DNA from: a bacterium
Lineage (GTDB): Bacteria; Hydrothermota; Tepidihabitantia; Tepidihabitantales; Tepidihabitantaceae
DNA length: 50,284 bases
Assembly (NCBI GenBank): GCA_035505375.1
Contig: DATJQV010000064.1
Span: 1-50,284 of the forward strand
Direction: 5' to 3'
The notes below the pieces were generated by a model. It did no database searches. It worked only from the letters and a program-made list of their open reading frames with translations, and was not told the DNA's origin. Both the position numbers and the translations under genes were made by a program. Shown piece after piece: positions 1 through 7,571 of the stretch. How positions within the stretch are numbered: the first letter of the stretch is position 1; each line of letters starts with the position of its first letter.

Positions 1-60
1 TCATGCGGGCAGATGGCAAGGATAGGTGATAAGTCCTTGGATTAGTGGCGGTTTGGGACG

Positions 61-384
61 CTGTGCGACTCGCCCTGGGGGTCACCCCGGGAACGGTTCC
101 CAAGGTGGTTCCGACGGCGGTTCGGCACATGACTTGGAGGGGGACTCTCGGAGGGACTTGGCGGGCGATGTTCAGGGCAACTTGTCCCGTGGTTTGGAGG
201 GCTACCCGCACCGCGACTCGGCACGCGACTGGCGGTATCTCTCGGACGGCAATTCGCGTCGTGACCCGCGGCGTCACTCGCGAGATGACCTTCACTGCTA
301 CTCGTGGAGTGATTCGGAAGATGACTTGCAGGGTGATTCTCAGGGCGAGTCGCGGGGCAAGCTTCCGAGCTTTGCGGGCCACGG
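61..384 (+). repeat. 12-bp periodic degenerate array A1 (27 units)
   Basis: The stretch divides into 27 consecutive 12-bp units without any insertion or deletion. Units are degenerate, with an approximate consensus TCGGAGGGTGAC. The first units contain the 13-bp palindrome GGGAACGGTTCCC at 89-101. Read in one plus-strand frame the array gives tetrapeptides of the type x-R-x-T (for example WRGT, FRAT, RHAT), and other frames are also open, but no start signal or signal peptide supports a protein. Three more arrays with related units occur at 12488, 25622 and 45969. The function is unknown. I see no gene in 1-467. Confidence 0.8.
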
Positions 385-467
385 CCGCGTTACCATCGCT
401 ACGCAGGTCGAGCCCCTAGAGCCGACATAGAACCGCCTGTCACTCCGAGCAGGGGAGGCGGGATGGC

Positions 468-495
468 TTGAAAGGGGCCGGTTCTTTGATATAGT
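468..495 (+). promoter_or_regulatory. cmk promoter (TTGAAA, 16 bp, TATAGT)
   Basis: TTGAAA at 468-473 and TATAGT at 490-495 are separated by 16 bp. The cmk ATG lies only 7 nt after the -10 box and has no Shine-Dalgarno sequence, so the transcript is probably leaderless. The same geometry recurs through the window. Confidence 0.75.
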
Positions 496-502
496 GCCCT
501 CT

Positions 503-1201
503 ATGAAGCATCCTCGCGGATTCATCCTTGCAATTGACGGCCCTGCCGGTTCGGGCAAGAGCACGACCGCGCGGCTGTGCGCGGAACGGCTCGGGTTCCG
601 GCATCTAGATACCGGGGCGATGTACCGGGCGGTGACGTTGAAGGCTTTGTGGACGAACACGGACATCGCGGACGGACACGGACTGGCACGGATGCTCAGA
701 ACTACTCGCGTGGGGGTGGGGTGGAGCCGGTCTGGCATGCGCGTGAAGCTGGACGGCAGGGACGCGAGCGAGGCGATTCGGAGCCCGGAGGTGAGCGGTT
801 TCGTCTCCGAAGTATCGGCGATTCCGGCGGTGCGGAAGATGATGGTCGCCGAGCAGAGGCGGGTCGCCGAAGGTCAGGCAGTCGTCTGTGAAGGGCGCGA
901 CATCGGCAGCGTGGTCTTTCCCGATGCCGACCTGAAGATATTCATCGAGTGCGACGTGGCCGAGAGGGCGCGAAGACGTCAACTGGAGCTGGCCGGGCAG
1001 GGCGTGTGCACCGGACAGAAGGCAGTCCTGGCCAACTTGGTCAAGCGCGACCGGATTGACTCGGGCCGCGAGGTGAGTCCATTGCGGAGGATGCCGGATG
1101 CGGTGCTTCTCGATACATCGCACCTGACAATAGAGGAACAGGTTTCCGTGGTTTGTGACCTGGCAAGGAGAAGGATGAGGGCGGAACGCGTGAGGCGGTG
1201 A
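503..1201 (+). CDS. cmk: Cytidylate kinase
   Basis: Phosphorylates CMP and dCMP with ATP in the cytoplasmic pyrimidine nucleotide pathway. The P-loop GPAGSGKS is at residues 13-20, followed by DTGAMYRAVT, the CEGRDIG motif and the lid region RDRIDSGRE, which is the standard bacterial Cmk order. The 232-residue length is normal. I chose ATG 503 over the in-frame GTG at 494 because the GTG overlaps the -10 box at 490-495, whereas 503 falls where transcription should begin. plsC starts 2 nt after the stop. The order cmk-plsC-ispH-rpsA is a known conserved cluster in several bacterial phyla. Confidence 0.95.
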   Translation: MKHPRGFILAIDGPAGSGKSTTARLCAERLGFRHLDTGAMYRAVTLKALWTNTDIADGHGLARMLRTTRVGVGWSRSGMRVKLDGRDASEAIRSPEVSGFVSEVSAIPAVRKMMVAEQRRVAEGQAVVCEGRDIGSVVFPDADLKIFIECDVAERARRRQLELAGQGVCTGQKAVLANLVKRDRIDSGREVSPLRRMPDAVLLDTSHLTIEEQVSVVCDLARRRMRAERVRR

Positions 1202-1202
1202 G

Positions 1203-1859
1203 ATGCGGTTACGCTGGATGGTCGGGTACGCGATTGTGTACGCGTTCGGACGGATGGTTCTGAAGGTGCGCGTTAGTGGGCGGAACAAGCTTGTCCCAGG
1301 GCCGCAGATACTTGCATCAAACCACGTGTGCAACTTCGACCCGCTGCTGGTCGGACTGGGAGCGCGGCGCGAGATTCACTTTCTTGCCAAGGAGGAGCTG
1401 TTCAAGGCTTCGCGCTGGTTCGACTGGCTCATTCGTACCTATAACGCTTGGCCGGTGCGACGCGGCGGGGCAGACGCAGGGGCAATCAGGAGTTGTTCGT
1501 GGCTGCTGGAGAGGCGCCAGACCATCGTGCTCTTTCCCGAGGGGACGAGAAGCAAGACCGGTGACATTAACGGCTTCAAGCCGGGCGTAGGCATGCTGGC
1601 CATCAGTAACCATGTGCCTGTGGTGCCGGTTCACTTGGGTGGCGTGTCGCGCTCAATCATCTCCTATTTGGTCGACCGGGACTTCGTGAAGCGCGGGTAT
1701 CGGAAGAAGCCGACGCACAACGAGGGCATCAGGATAGCATTTGCGGACCCGGTTTACCCGGATGGATTTGCTGCCGACAGGCAGGGATACGAGGAACTTA
1801 CGCAGGAAGTGGAGAATCGTGTTCGGGAATTGGCAGCGAAGTCAGAAGCTAGAAACTAG
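1203..1859 (+). CDS. plsC: 1-acyl-sn-glycerol-3-phosphate acyltransferase
   Basis: Adds the second acyl chain to lysophosphatidic acid in phospholipid synthesis at the inner membrane. The catalytic NHx4D motif is visible as NHVCNFD at residues 40-46, and the substrate-binding FPEGTR is at 111-116. The N-terminal 20 residues (MRLRWMVGYAIVYAFGRMVL) form a hydrophobic membrane anchor. At 218 residues it is within the usual PlsC range. The ATG follows the cmk stop by one base, so the genes are probably translationally coupled. The last residues (KSEARN) run into a purine-rich simple-sequence tract that continues into ispH, so the original C-terminus may have been altered by that repeat. Confidence 0.93.
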   Translation: MRLRWMVGYAIVYAFGRMVLKVRVSGRNKLVPGPQILASNHVCNFDPLLVGLGARREIHFLAKEELFKASRWFDWLIRTYNAWPVRRGGADAGAIRSCSWLLERRQTIVLFPEGTRSKTGDINGFKPGVGMLAISNHVPVVPVHLGGVSRSIISYLVDRDFVKRGYRKKPTHNEGIRIAFADPVYPDGFAADRQGYEELTQEVENRVRELAAKSEARN

Positions 1860-1956
1860 AAGGCAGAACGTTAGGATGAAGTCAAAGGCCAAAAGCCAAA
1901 AGGCAAGAGCCAAAACGCAGAAGGCGAGAGGCGAAAGGCGAGAGGCGAAAAGCGGG
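1857..1956 (+). repeat. Purine-rich simple-sequence tract (ispH start)
   Basis: A run of imperfect copies of short motifs such as gccaaaag and ggcgagag spans the plsC-ispH junction. It supplies the putative N-terminal extension of IspH, rich in Lys, Arg and Gln. Such tracts reappear elsewhere in the window with other sequences. Confidence 0.6.
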
Positions 1957-2808
1957 CGGAATTCGGTAATCGTGGCCAGGCCGACGGGGTTCTGTTTCGG
2001 GGTGGAACGGGCAATCGGACTCGCTAAGTCGGGGAAGAAACAGTTTGGCCGAATCTCGACGTTGGGCGAGTTAGTGCACAACCCCTTGGTGCTCAAGGAG
2101 CTGGAACGAGAGGGCATCAGGTCGGTCCGTCGTGCCCAACAGGTGAGTGACGGTGCGCTGGTCATCCGCGCCCATGGGTGTCCGCCCGAGACTCTCGCGG
2201 AGTGCCACAGGCTGGGAATCTCGGTCGTGGATGCGACCTGTCCGTACGTCCGCAAGGTCCAGAACGTTGCCCGCCGTCTGAAGGAGAAAGGGTACACCGT
2301 GGTGGTGGTCGGCGAGCGGAATCATCCCGAGGTGAAGTCCATTCTCGGCTATTGCGAGGGCCGGGGCCGCGTATACTCGCCACGGATGCGACTGCGGGGC
2401 GGCAAGGTCGGGGTCGTGGCCCAGACCACGATGTCCCGGGAGCGGCTAAGGGAAGCTGTTGCCAACCTTTCCCGGTTTCGCTATACTGAGCTTCGGATCT
2501 TTGACACCATCTGTGAGGAGGTGGCTGCCCGACAACAGGCCGCTGCCAGAATCGCACAGCAGGTGGACTTGGTAGTCGTGGTCGGCGGCCGCAACAGCGC
2601 CAACAGCTCCCGACTGGCCGAGATTGCTCGCAACGCGGGCTGTCGCGTCGTCTTCGTGGAGCGGGCAGCGGAAGTTCCGCGCCGGGCCGTCGCCAAGGCC
2701 GGCCGGGTCGGAGTCGTGGCCGGTTCATCCACGCCGTCACGGGTGGTGCGAGAGATCGTTGAGATTGTCAGAAATCCCGCTAAGGAGGACCGTCTTAATG
2801 TCAGTTGA
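1876..2808 (+). CDS. ispH: 4-hydroxy-3-methylbut-2-enyl diphosphate reductase
   Basis: Last step of the MEP isoprenoid pathway: a [4Fe-4S] enzyme that makes IPP and DMAPP from HMBPP. Numbering from ATG 1876, the cluster cysteines are C40 (GFCFG), C122 (DATCPYV) and C213 (TICEE). The substrate-binding residues H68, H100, H150 and E152 sit in LVHNP, RAHG and NHPEV. The core begins near residue 31, so ATG 1876 gives a 30-residue Lys/Arg-rich extension derived from a simple repeat. The true start could lie further downstream, for example at the GTG in the first core codons. The gene overlaps rpsA by 11 nt; linkage or fusion of ispH with rpsA is known in Firmicutes. Confidence 0.93.
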   Translation: MKSKAKSQKARAKTQKARGERREAKSGRNSVIVARPTGFCFGVERAIGLAKSGKKQFGRISTLGELVHNPLVLKELEREGIRSVRRAQQVSDGALVIRAHGCPPETLAECHRLGISVVDATCPYVRKVQNVARRLKEKGYTVVVVGERNHPEVKSILGYCEGRGRVYSPRMRLRGGKVGVVAQTTMSRERLREAVANLSRFRYTELRIFDTICEEVAARQQAAARIAQQVDLVVVVGGRNSANSSRLAEIARNAGCRVVFVERAAEVPRRAVAKAGRVGVVAGSSTPSRVVREIVEIVRNPAKEDRLNVS

Positions 2809-4585
2809 GGATAGCAAACAGGAAGGCCCCACCGGCCTGCCTGAGTCTGAAGCACCGAGCACAACGCGGCCGGCGCCGAAAACGACCGCCGAGCTCTACG
2901 CGGATTCATTTCCGCGGCTGCGGCTTGGTGACATCGTTACCGGTCGCGTGGTCAAGCGTTTGACCAATGCCGTGCTGGTGGATATCGGCCTGAAAGCCGA
3001 AGGGGTGCTGTCGGTCGAGGAGTTCAGGAACCGCGACGACGCAACGGAAGGACGCGAGGTGAAGGTCTATCTCGAGTCTTTCGAGGACCGGGATGGCTTC
3101 CCGGTGATATCCAAGAAGAAGGCCGATTTCCAGCTTGCCTGGGAAACCATCAAGCAGAAGTCCGAGAGTGCCGAAGGCGTGCCTGCCACGGTTATCAAGC
3201 GTGTGAAGGGCGGGCTGGCAGTCGAGATTCTCGGGCTGGATGCTTTCCTGCCCGGCTCGCAGGTTGACCTGCGGCCGGTGCCGAATCTCGACGACCTCAT
3301 CGGCAAGCCACTCGAGGTCAAGATCCTGTCCGTAAACTGGTACAAGAAGAACATCGTTGTGTCGCGGCGGCTGTTGCTCGAGGAGCGCCAGGAAGAACTC
3401 CGGCGCGAGCTGTTCAGCCGGCTCAGCGTGGGCGACGTGATCGACGGGACCGTGAAGACGATTACCGACTTCGGCGCGTTCGTCGACATCGGCGGCGTGG
3501 ATGCCCTGCTGCACATATCCGACCTGGCCTGGAACAAGGTCGTCCACCCGACCGAGGTCGTGAACGTCGGTGACCAGTTGAAGATAAAGGTCCTCTCGGC
3601 CGACCCCGGCACCGGGCGCATAACCGTAGGCCTGAAACAGCTCACGCCTCACCCGTGGGAACGGGTCGAGGAGAAGTACCCGGTTGGCGGGAAGGTGAGG
3701 GGCCGGGTGACGACGCTGGCCGAGTACGGAGCCTTCGTGGAGCTGGAAAAGGGCATCGAGGGCCTGATCCACGTCTCGGAAATGTCCTGGACCAAGTCCA
3801 TCCACCATCCTTCGCAGATTTTGGCGATGGACCAGGAAATCGAGACGGTCGTTCTCAATATCGACAAAGAGAACCGGCGGATATCGCTGGGCCTGAAGCA
3901 GACCCTGCCCGACCCGTGGTCGCTGGTCGAGGAGAAGTACCATGTCGGACAGCGCGTCGAGGGCAGAGTCCGGGCGTTGAAGGAGTTCGGAGCCTTTGTC
4001 GAAATCGAGGAGGGCATCGAAGGCCTGATCCACAACGCCGACATCTCGTGGACCAAACGTATCAAGCATCCGCGCGAAGAGCTCAAGAAGGGTCAGCGGG
4101 TCGATACCATAATCCTCGGTATCGATAAGGAGAACCGCAGGATAACGCTCGGTCTGAAGCAGACCCAGGAAGATCCTTTCTACAGCATCAGCAAGGAGCT
4201 GAAGGAAGGCGACGTCGTGAAGGCGCGGATTGTCGACCTGCCCAAGCCGGGCGTGGTCGTGAGCCTCAACTACGACATCGAGGGGTTCGTGCCGTTGAGC
4301 CAGTTGGCACGCGGCGGCAAGAAGGCCAAGGAAAAATACGAGATCGGCGAAGAACTGGAGTTGAGAGTCATTCGCGTCGATCTTGAGCACCGCCGCATTG
4401 CCCTGAGCGAGCGGGCCCTGCAGCCCGATGCCGAACCGGTCGAAGGGGAAACCGAGGAACGTCCGGAGCGCGAGCGTGACCGCGACCGCGGCCGCGAGCG
4501 GTATCGCGGAGAGGAACTGAACGACCGATTCACGCTCGAAGACCACCTCCGGGAGTTCGAGGAAGAGCGCGACCTGGAAGCTTAG
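2798..4585 (+). CDS. rpsA: 30S ribosomal protein S1 (six S1 domains)
   Basis: RNA-binding ribosomal protein that helps mRNA engage the 30S subunit. ATG 2798 is chosen because a strong Shine-Dalgarno AAGGAGG lies 9-10 nt upstream; an in-frame extension to 2624 runs through ispH and is unlikely. Six S1 (OB-fold) domains can be read in order. The later ones carry the repeated pattern GxVxGxVxxxxxFGAFVxxxxGxxGLxHxS, with partner sequences such as FGAFVDIGG, YGAFVELEKG and FGAFVEIEEG. The C-terminus is a highly charged Arg/Glu/Asp tail (about residues 550-595). The gene overlaps the end of ispH by 11 nt and is probably the last gene of the cmk-plsC-ispH-rpsA unit before mtaB. Confidence 0.95.
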   Translation: MSVEDSKQEGPTGLPESEAPSTTRPAPKTTAELYADSFPRLRLGDIVTGRVVKRLTNAVLVDIGLKAEGVLSVEEFRNRDDATEGREVKVYLESFEDRDGFPVISKKKADFQLAWETIKQKSESAEGVPATVIKRVKGGLAVEILGLDAFLPGSQVDLRPVPNLDDLIGKPLEVKILSVNWYKKNIVVSRRLLLEERQEELRRELFSRLSVGDVIDGTVKTITDFGAFVDIGGVDALLHISDLAWNKVVHPTEVVNVGDQLKIKVLSADPGTGRITVGLKQLTPHPWERVEEKYPVGGKVRGRVTTLAEYGAFVELEKGIEGLIHVSEMSWTKSIHHPSQILAMDQEIETVVLNIDKENRRISLGLKQTLPDPWSLVEEKYHVGQRVEGRVRALKEFGAFVEIEEGIEGLIHNADISWTKRIKHPREELKKGQRVDTIILGIDKENRRITLGLKQTQEDPFYSISKELKEGDVVKARIVDLPKPGVVVSLNYDIEGFVPLSQLARGGKKAKEKYEIGEELELRVIRVDLEHRRIALSERALQPDAEPVEGETEERPERERDRDRGRERYRGEELNDRFTLEDHLREFEEERDLEA

Positions 4586-4606
4586 GCAGAGTCGGACGGG
4601 TCTGAC

Positions 4607-5827
4607 TTGTCCGACGAGTCGGCCCTAGGTGTGAAGCAGCCTACCGCGACCGTACTGACTGCCGGCTGCCGCCTTAATCAATCAGAGAGCGACGCCCTGA
4701 GGCACCGATTGGCGCTTCAGGGCGTTGTGCTGGTTGATACGCCGGAGCAGGCTGACACCTGCTACGTCAATACCTGCACCGTGACCGCCGAAGCCGACCG
4801 AAGTTCGGTCCAGTTGGTGCGCCGGGCGTGCCGGGCCGAGAGCAGGCCGCGCGTCGTGGTGCTTGGGTGTCTGGCTGAGCGCTCGCCGGAGCAGGTCAGG
4901 CAGATTGCCGGAGTATCAGAGGTCTGGAACAACCGGCGGAAGCAGGACGAGATTGCGGGCCTCGACCCTGCGCCGGTCCGAAGCCGGGCGATACTCAAAG
5001 TCCAGGATGGTTGTGACCACCATTGTTCGTACTGTATCGTCCCCGGCCTGCGGGGCGACCCACGGTCGGTTCCGGCGCAGAGGGTCCGCGAGCAGTTTGA
5101 ACGGCTGCTGGCGGCGGGCTTTCACGAGGTCGTGCTTACCGGCCTCAACCTCGGCACCTACAGGGATGGTGAGACGACGCTGGTCGGACTGCTGGACATG
5201 TTGCTTAAGTCGTGCTGCGGCGCGCGCATCCGGCTGGGGTCAATCGAGCCCGACACCATCGACGATGCCCTGCTCACCGTTCTCGCCGACAGCCGGATCT
5301 GTCCGCACCTGCACATGCCGTTGCAGTCAGGGGATGACGCCGTGCTTGCCATGATGAACCGACGCTACCAAGCAGCGGATTTCGGCCGGCTGATCGAGCT
5401 TGTCCTCAAGGTCAGGCCGGAGACGAACATCGGGACAGATGTGCTGGTCGGCTTTCCGGGCGAGACCGGCGAGTCATTTCGGCGTACCAGCGAGTTCCTC
5501 GCCCGTACGCCGGTCGGCTACCTGCACGTTTTCCCGTTCTCGCTCCGACCCGGAACCGAACCTGCCTGCCGGGGTGAGCCGGTTCGCCATGGGGTCGTCC
5601 GCGACCGGGTCGCAGACCTGCGGGCCTTTTCCGACCGGCGCCGGCACGACTATCAGGCGCGCTTTGTCGGAACCGTTCGTCCGGCGATTGTCGAGACAAG
5701 TCGGACCGCCCTGACCGACAACTACCTGCGGCTGAAGGTGACCTCAACCGAGCAATTTGCGCCGAGAGCGCTCGTCAGCCTCCGCATCGGTCAGGATGGC
5801 TTGGTCTTAACCGGCGGCCCGTGTTGA
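4607..5827 (+). CDS. mtaB: tRNA t6A37 methylthiotransferase, MtaB type
   Basis: Radical-SAM methylthiotransferase that converts t6A37 to ms2t6A37 in tRNAs decoding ANN codons. The N-terminal UPF0004 domain carries cluster cysteines near residues 21, 57 and 88. The radical-SAM triad CDHHCSYC is at C136, C140 and C143. GFPGET and a weak C-terminal TRAM-like region follow. Its 406 residues match MtaB better than MiaB or RimO, and the N-terminal motif TAGCRLNQSESDA is typical of MtaB. The start is uncertain: TTG 4607 gives the listed protein, while GTG 4631 would remove eight residues and begin VKQPTATV. No clear Shine-Dalgarno sequence precedes either. Confidence 0.85.
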   Translation: MSDESALGVKQPTATVLTAGCRLNQSESDALRHRLALQGVVLVDTPEQADTCYVNTCTVTAEADRSSVQLVRRACRAESRPRVVVLGCLAERSPEQVRQIAGVSEVWNNRRKQDEIAGLDPAPVRSRAILKVQDGCDHHCSYCIVPGLRGDPRSVPAQRVREQFERLLAAGFHEVVLTGLNLGTYRDGETTLVGLLDMLLKSCCGARIRLGSIEPDTIDDALLTVLADSRICPHLHMPLQSGDDAVLAMMNRRYQAADFGRLIELVLKVRPETNIGTDVLVGFPGETGESFRRTSEFLARTPVGYLHVFPFSLRPGTEPACRGEPVRHGVVRDRVADLRAFSDRRRHDYQARFVGTVRPAIVETSRTALTDNYLRLKVTSTEQFAPRALVSLRIGQDGLVLTGGPC

Positions 5828-5851
5828 CAATCAGGCACTGAGGCCTAAGCT
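5824..5851 (+). promoter_or_regulatory. Promoter for skp-lpx operon (TTGACA, 16 bp, TAAGCT)
   Basis: TTGACA at 5824-5829 and TAAGCT at 5846-5851 are separated by 16 bp. The -35 box begins within the mtaB stop region. A transcript from here would carry the long inverted repeat at 5864-5951 in its leader before the GTG start at 5987. Confidence 0.6.
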
Positions 5852-5863
5852 GAGAATGTTGGA

Positions 5864-5951
5864 GATGCAACATGAAAAGTGCAAGATGCAGACTGCAAGA
5901 TGTATGACCTCTGGCGTCGGTTTCCTCATCTTGACCCTTGCATGTTGCATC
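5864..5951. repeat. 25-bp inverted repeat in the operon leader
   Basis: Arms at 5864-5888 and 5927-5951 are near-perfect reverse complements, with a loop of about 38 nt that contains a further copy of the gcaagatg motif. The RNA would form a strong hairpin between the promoter and the Shine-Dalgarno sequence AGGAGG (5977-5982). It may be a dispersed palindromic repeat, a regulatory leader, or an attenuator; no T-run follows, so it is not a simple terminator. Confidence 0.7.
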
Positions 5952-5986
5952 TTGACCTTTGAAGTCCTTAGTAGTTAGGAGGATTT

Positions 5987-6943
5987 GTGAGAGCTTTGCG
6001 ACTGGCGATCATTCTCTATCTCGGGGCCGGTGCTGCGGTTCTTGCGGCCAAGGAGTTCCGAGTCGGCTACGTTGACTATGACCAGGTCATTACCAAGTAT
6101 GAGGGTGCGGCGGATGCGAAAAAGGACATGGATACCGTCCGTGCCGGCTTCGAGGCGAAGGCTGAGTCGCTGAAGAGTGACTATGAGAAAGCACAGGCGG
6201 AGTACTCTTCCCAGCAGCTCACGCTCTCCGAGGAGGGAAAACGTGCGAAGAACGCCGAAGTAGACCAGCGAAAGAGTCGTTACGACAGCTACATCTCTCA
6301 GGTCTACGGTACGGGCGGTCTGATTGACCAGCGTTACAAGGAGCTGATTGCGCCGATCGTCCAGAAGATCGACTCGACGGTGGGGAAACTGGCGGTGGAC
6401 GAGGGGTTTGCCTTGATACTGGATGCATCGAAGGCAGGGATCGTCTACTCGGACGCCGGGCTCGACCTGACCCAGGACGTTGTGGACGACTTGAACCGCG
6501 AGTTCGCCCCGGTCGGGCCATCGGTGACGAACAAGAAGGTATATGCGCTGATGCCGGTCTTCAACTCCAACGACCTTGCGGCGCAGGACCACGCGGGGCA
6601 GGAGATTCGAGATTCCGCCTACGCAATCGTGCACGCGCAACCTAATGTGGACATGATTCCCGACCCTCAGGTCGACCAGCAGTTGCAGTCCTACGGGCTG
6701 CAGAATCGGCAGGTGCCGCTCGACAAGGCGCTCCAAGCCGGTCGCGCGCTCAACGCCGATTACGTGATATACGGCAGTGCCAGCAAGCAGGCCCAGAAGA
6801 TCCAATTCCAGCTCTCGATTGCCGACGTGAAACAAGGGACCATGCTCAAGAGCCAGCAGGGCGAGATAGCCCCGTCCGAGGACATGAAGTCAAAGGTAGG
6901 CGCGGTAATCCGGGTCCTTCTTGCGTCAGTTGCGAACCCCTGA
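5987..6943 (+). CDS. Skp/OmpH-like chaperone fused to a TolB-N/CsgG-like domain
   Basis: The GTG start follows AGGAGG by 4 nt. A signal peptide (about residues 1-21, ending VLAA) indicates the periplasm. Residues about 22-170 resemble OmpH/Skp: the entry motif RVGYVDYDQVI, a long charged coiled coil (about 40-110) and a return segment with DEGFALILDASKAGIVYSDAGLDLT. Skp holds unfolded outer-membrane proteins for the BAM complex. Residues about 180-318 are extra: they start with KKVYALMPVFNSND and include LNADYVIYGSASK, like the small alpha/beta domain of TolB-N, CsgG or FlgT proteins. Ordinary Skp is about 160 residues, so this is a fusion. It leads the lpxD-lpxC-fabZ-lpxA run. The family call for the second half is tentative. 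Confidence 0.75.
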   Translation: MRALRLAIILYLGAGAAVLAAKEFRVGYVDYDQVITKYEGAADAKKDMDTVRAGFEAKAESLKSDYEKAQAEYSSQQLTLSEEGKRAKNAEVDQRKSRYDSYISQVYGTGGLIDQRYKELIAPIVQKIDSTVGKLAVDEGFALILDASKAGIVYSDAGLDLTQDVVDDLNREFAPVGPSVTNKKVYALMPVFNSNDLAAQDHAGQEIRDSAYAIVHAQPNVDMIPDPQVDQQLQSYGLQNRQVPLDKALQAGRALNADYVIYGSASKQAQKIQFQLSIADVKQGTMLKSQQGEIAPSEDMKSKVGAVIRVLLASVANP

Positions 6944-7571
6944 GCCGGCCTGGGTTGAGAGAGGCGCGAAGCTCGCGCCAGACGTCGTGCTCTCGCCGTT
7001 TGTCTACGTTGGTCCTGATGTAGAAATCGGGCCGGGCTCGGTTGTGGAGTCGAATGTGACCATCAAGGGCAGTACGACAATCGGCGCGCGGGTGCACGTC
7101 GGTCCGGGCACCGTAATCGGCTGTACCGGGTTCGGGTATGAGAGGCGGGACGGACGCTACCAGCCGCTCGAACACGGCGGTCGTGTCATAATCGGGGACG
7201 ACGTTGACATCGGCGCCAACTGCACGATTGCGCGGGCCAAGACGGGACGGGAAACGCGAATCGGCCGCGGCACGAAGATCGACTGTCTTGTGCACATCGG
7301 TCACAATGTGGTGATTGGCTGCGACTGCATTCTAGCCGGACAGGTCGGAATCGCGGGCAGTGCAATGATCGGCGACCGCGTGGTCCTCGCGGGGCAGGTC
7401 GGAGTGAGCGACCACGTCACCATTGGCGACGACGCGGTCATCTATGCGAAGTCTGCGGTGTTCCGTTCGGTGCCGGCGGGCGCGCGCTACTCCGGAATCC
7501 CGGCGAGACCCCACACGGAGATGAAGCGGCTTTGGGCGAGCCTCTGGCGACGGTTCGGGCGCAACGCATGA
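6921..7571 (+). CDS. lpxD: LpxD-type UDP-3-O-acylglucosamine N-acyltransferase (short)
   Basis: Left-handed beta-helix acyltransferase that adds the N-linked acyl chain in lipid A synthesis. Hexapeptide repeats fill nearly the whole protein. Family motifs are visible: GCTGFGYERRDGRY, IGDDVDIGANCTI, HIGHNVVIGCDC and a C-terminal SGIPARP. At 216 residues it lacks the roughly 100-residue N-terminal uridine-binding domain of E. coli LpxD, keeping only about 25 residues before the helix. The start is uncertain: TTG 6921 overlaps the previous gene by 23 nt and I see no clear alternative. Its stop overlaps the lpxC ATG. It could be a minimal LpxD or a related acyltransferase, but the operon favours LpxD. 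Confidence 0.8.
   Translation: MRQLRTPEPAWVERGAKLAPDVVLSPFVYVGPDVEIGPGSVVESNVTIKGSTTIGARVHVGPGTVIGCTGFGYERRDGRYQPLEHGGRVIIGDDVDIGANCTIARAKTGRETRIGRGTKIDCLVHIGHNVVIGCDCILAGQVGIAGSAMIGDRVVLAGQVGVSDHVTIGDDAVIYAKSAVFRSVPAGARYSGIPARPHTEMKRLWASLWRRFGRNA

Noticed and set aside
61-384. CRISPR array or VNTR for the 12-bp arrays
   Set aside because: No constant repeat with unique spacers; units are 12 bp and all degenerate, and no cas gene is present.
26-430. Real protein genes in the 12-bp arrays
   Set aside because: Frames on both strands are open because the period is a multiple of three; there is no Shine-Dalgarno sequence, signal peptide or defined end. Kept only as a hypothesis in the findings.
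2906-4546. Long minus-strand open frame opposite rpsA
   Set aside because: It mirrors a GC-rich coding gene with repeated domains; the plus strand encodes an unmistakable S1 protein and the minus frame has no recognisable motif.
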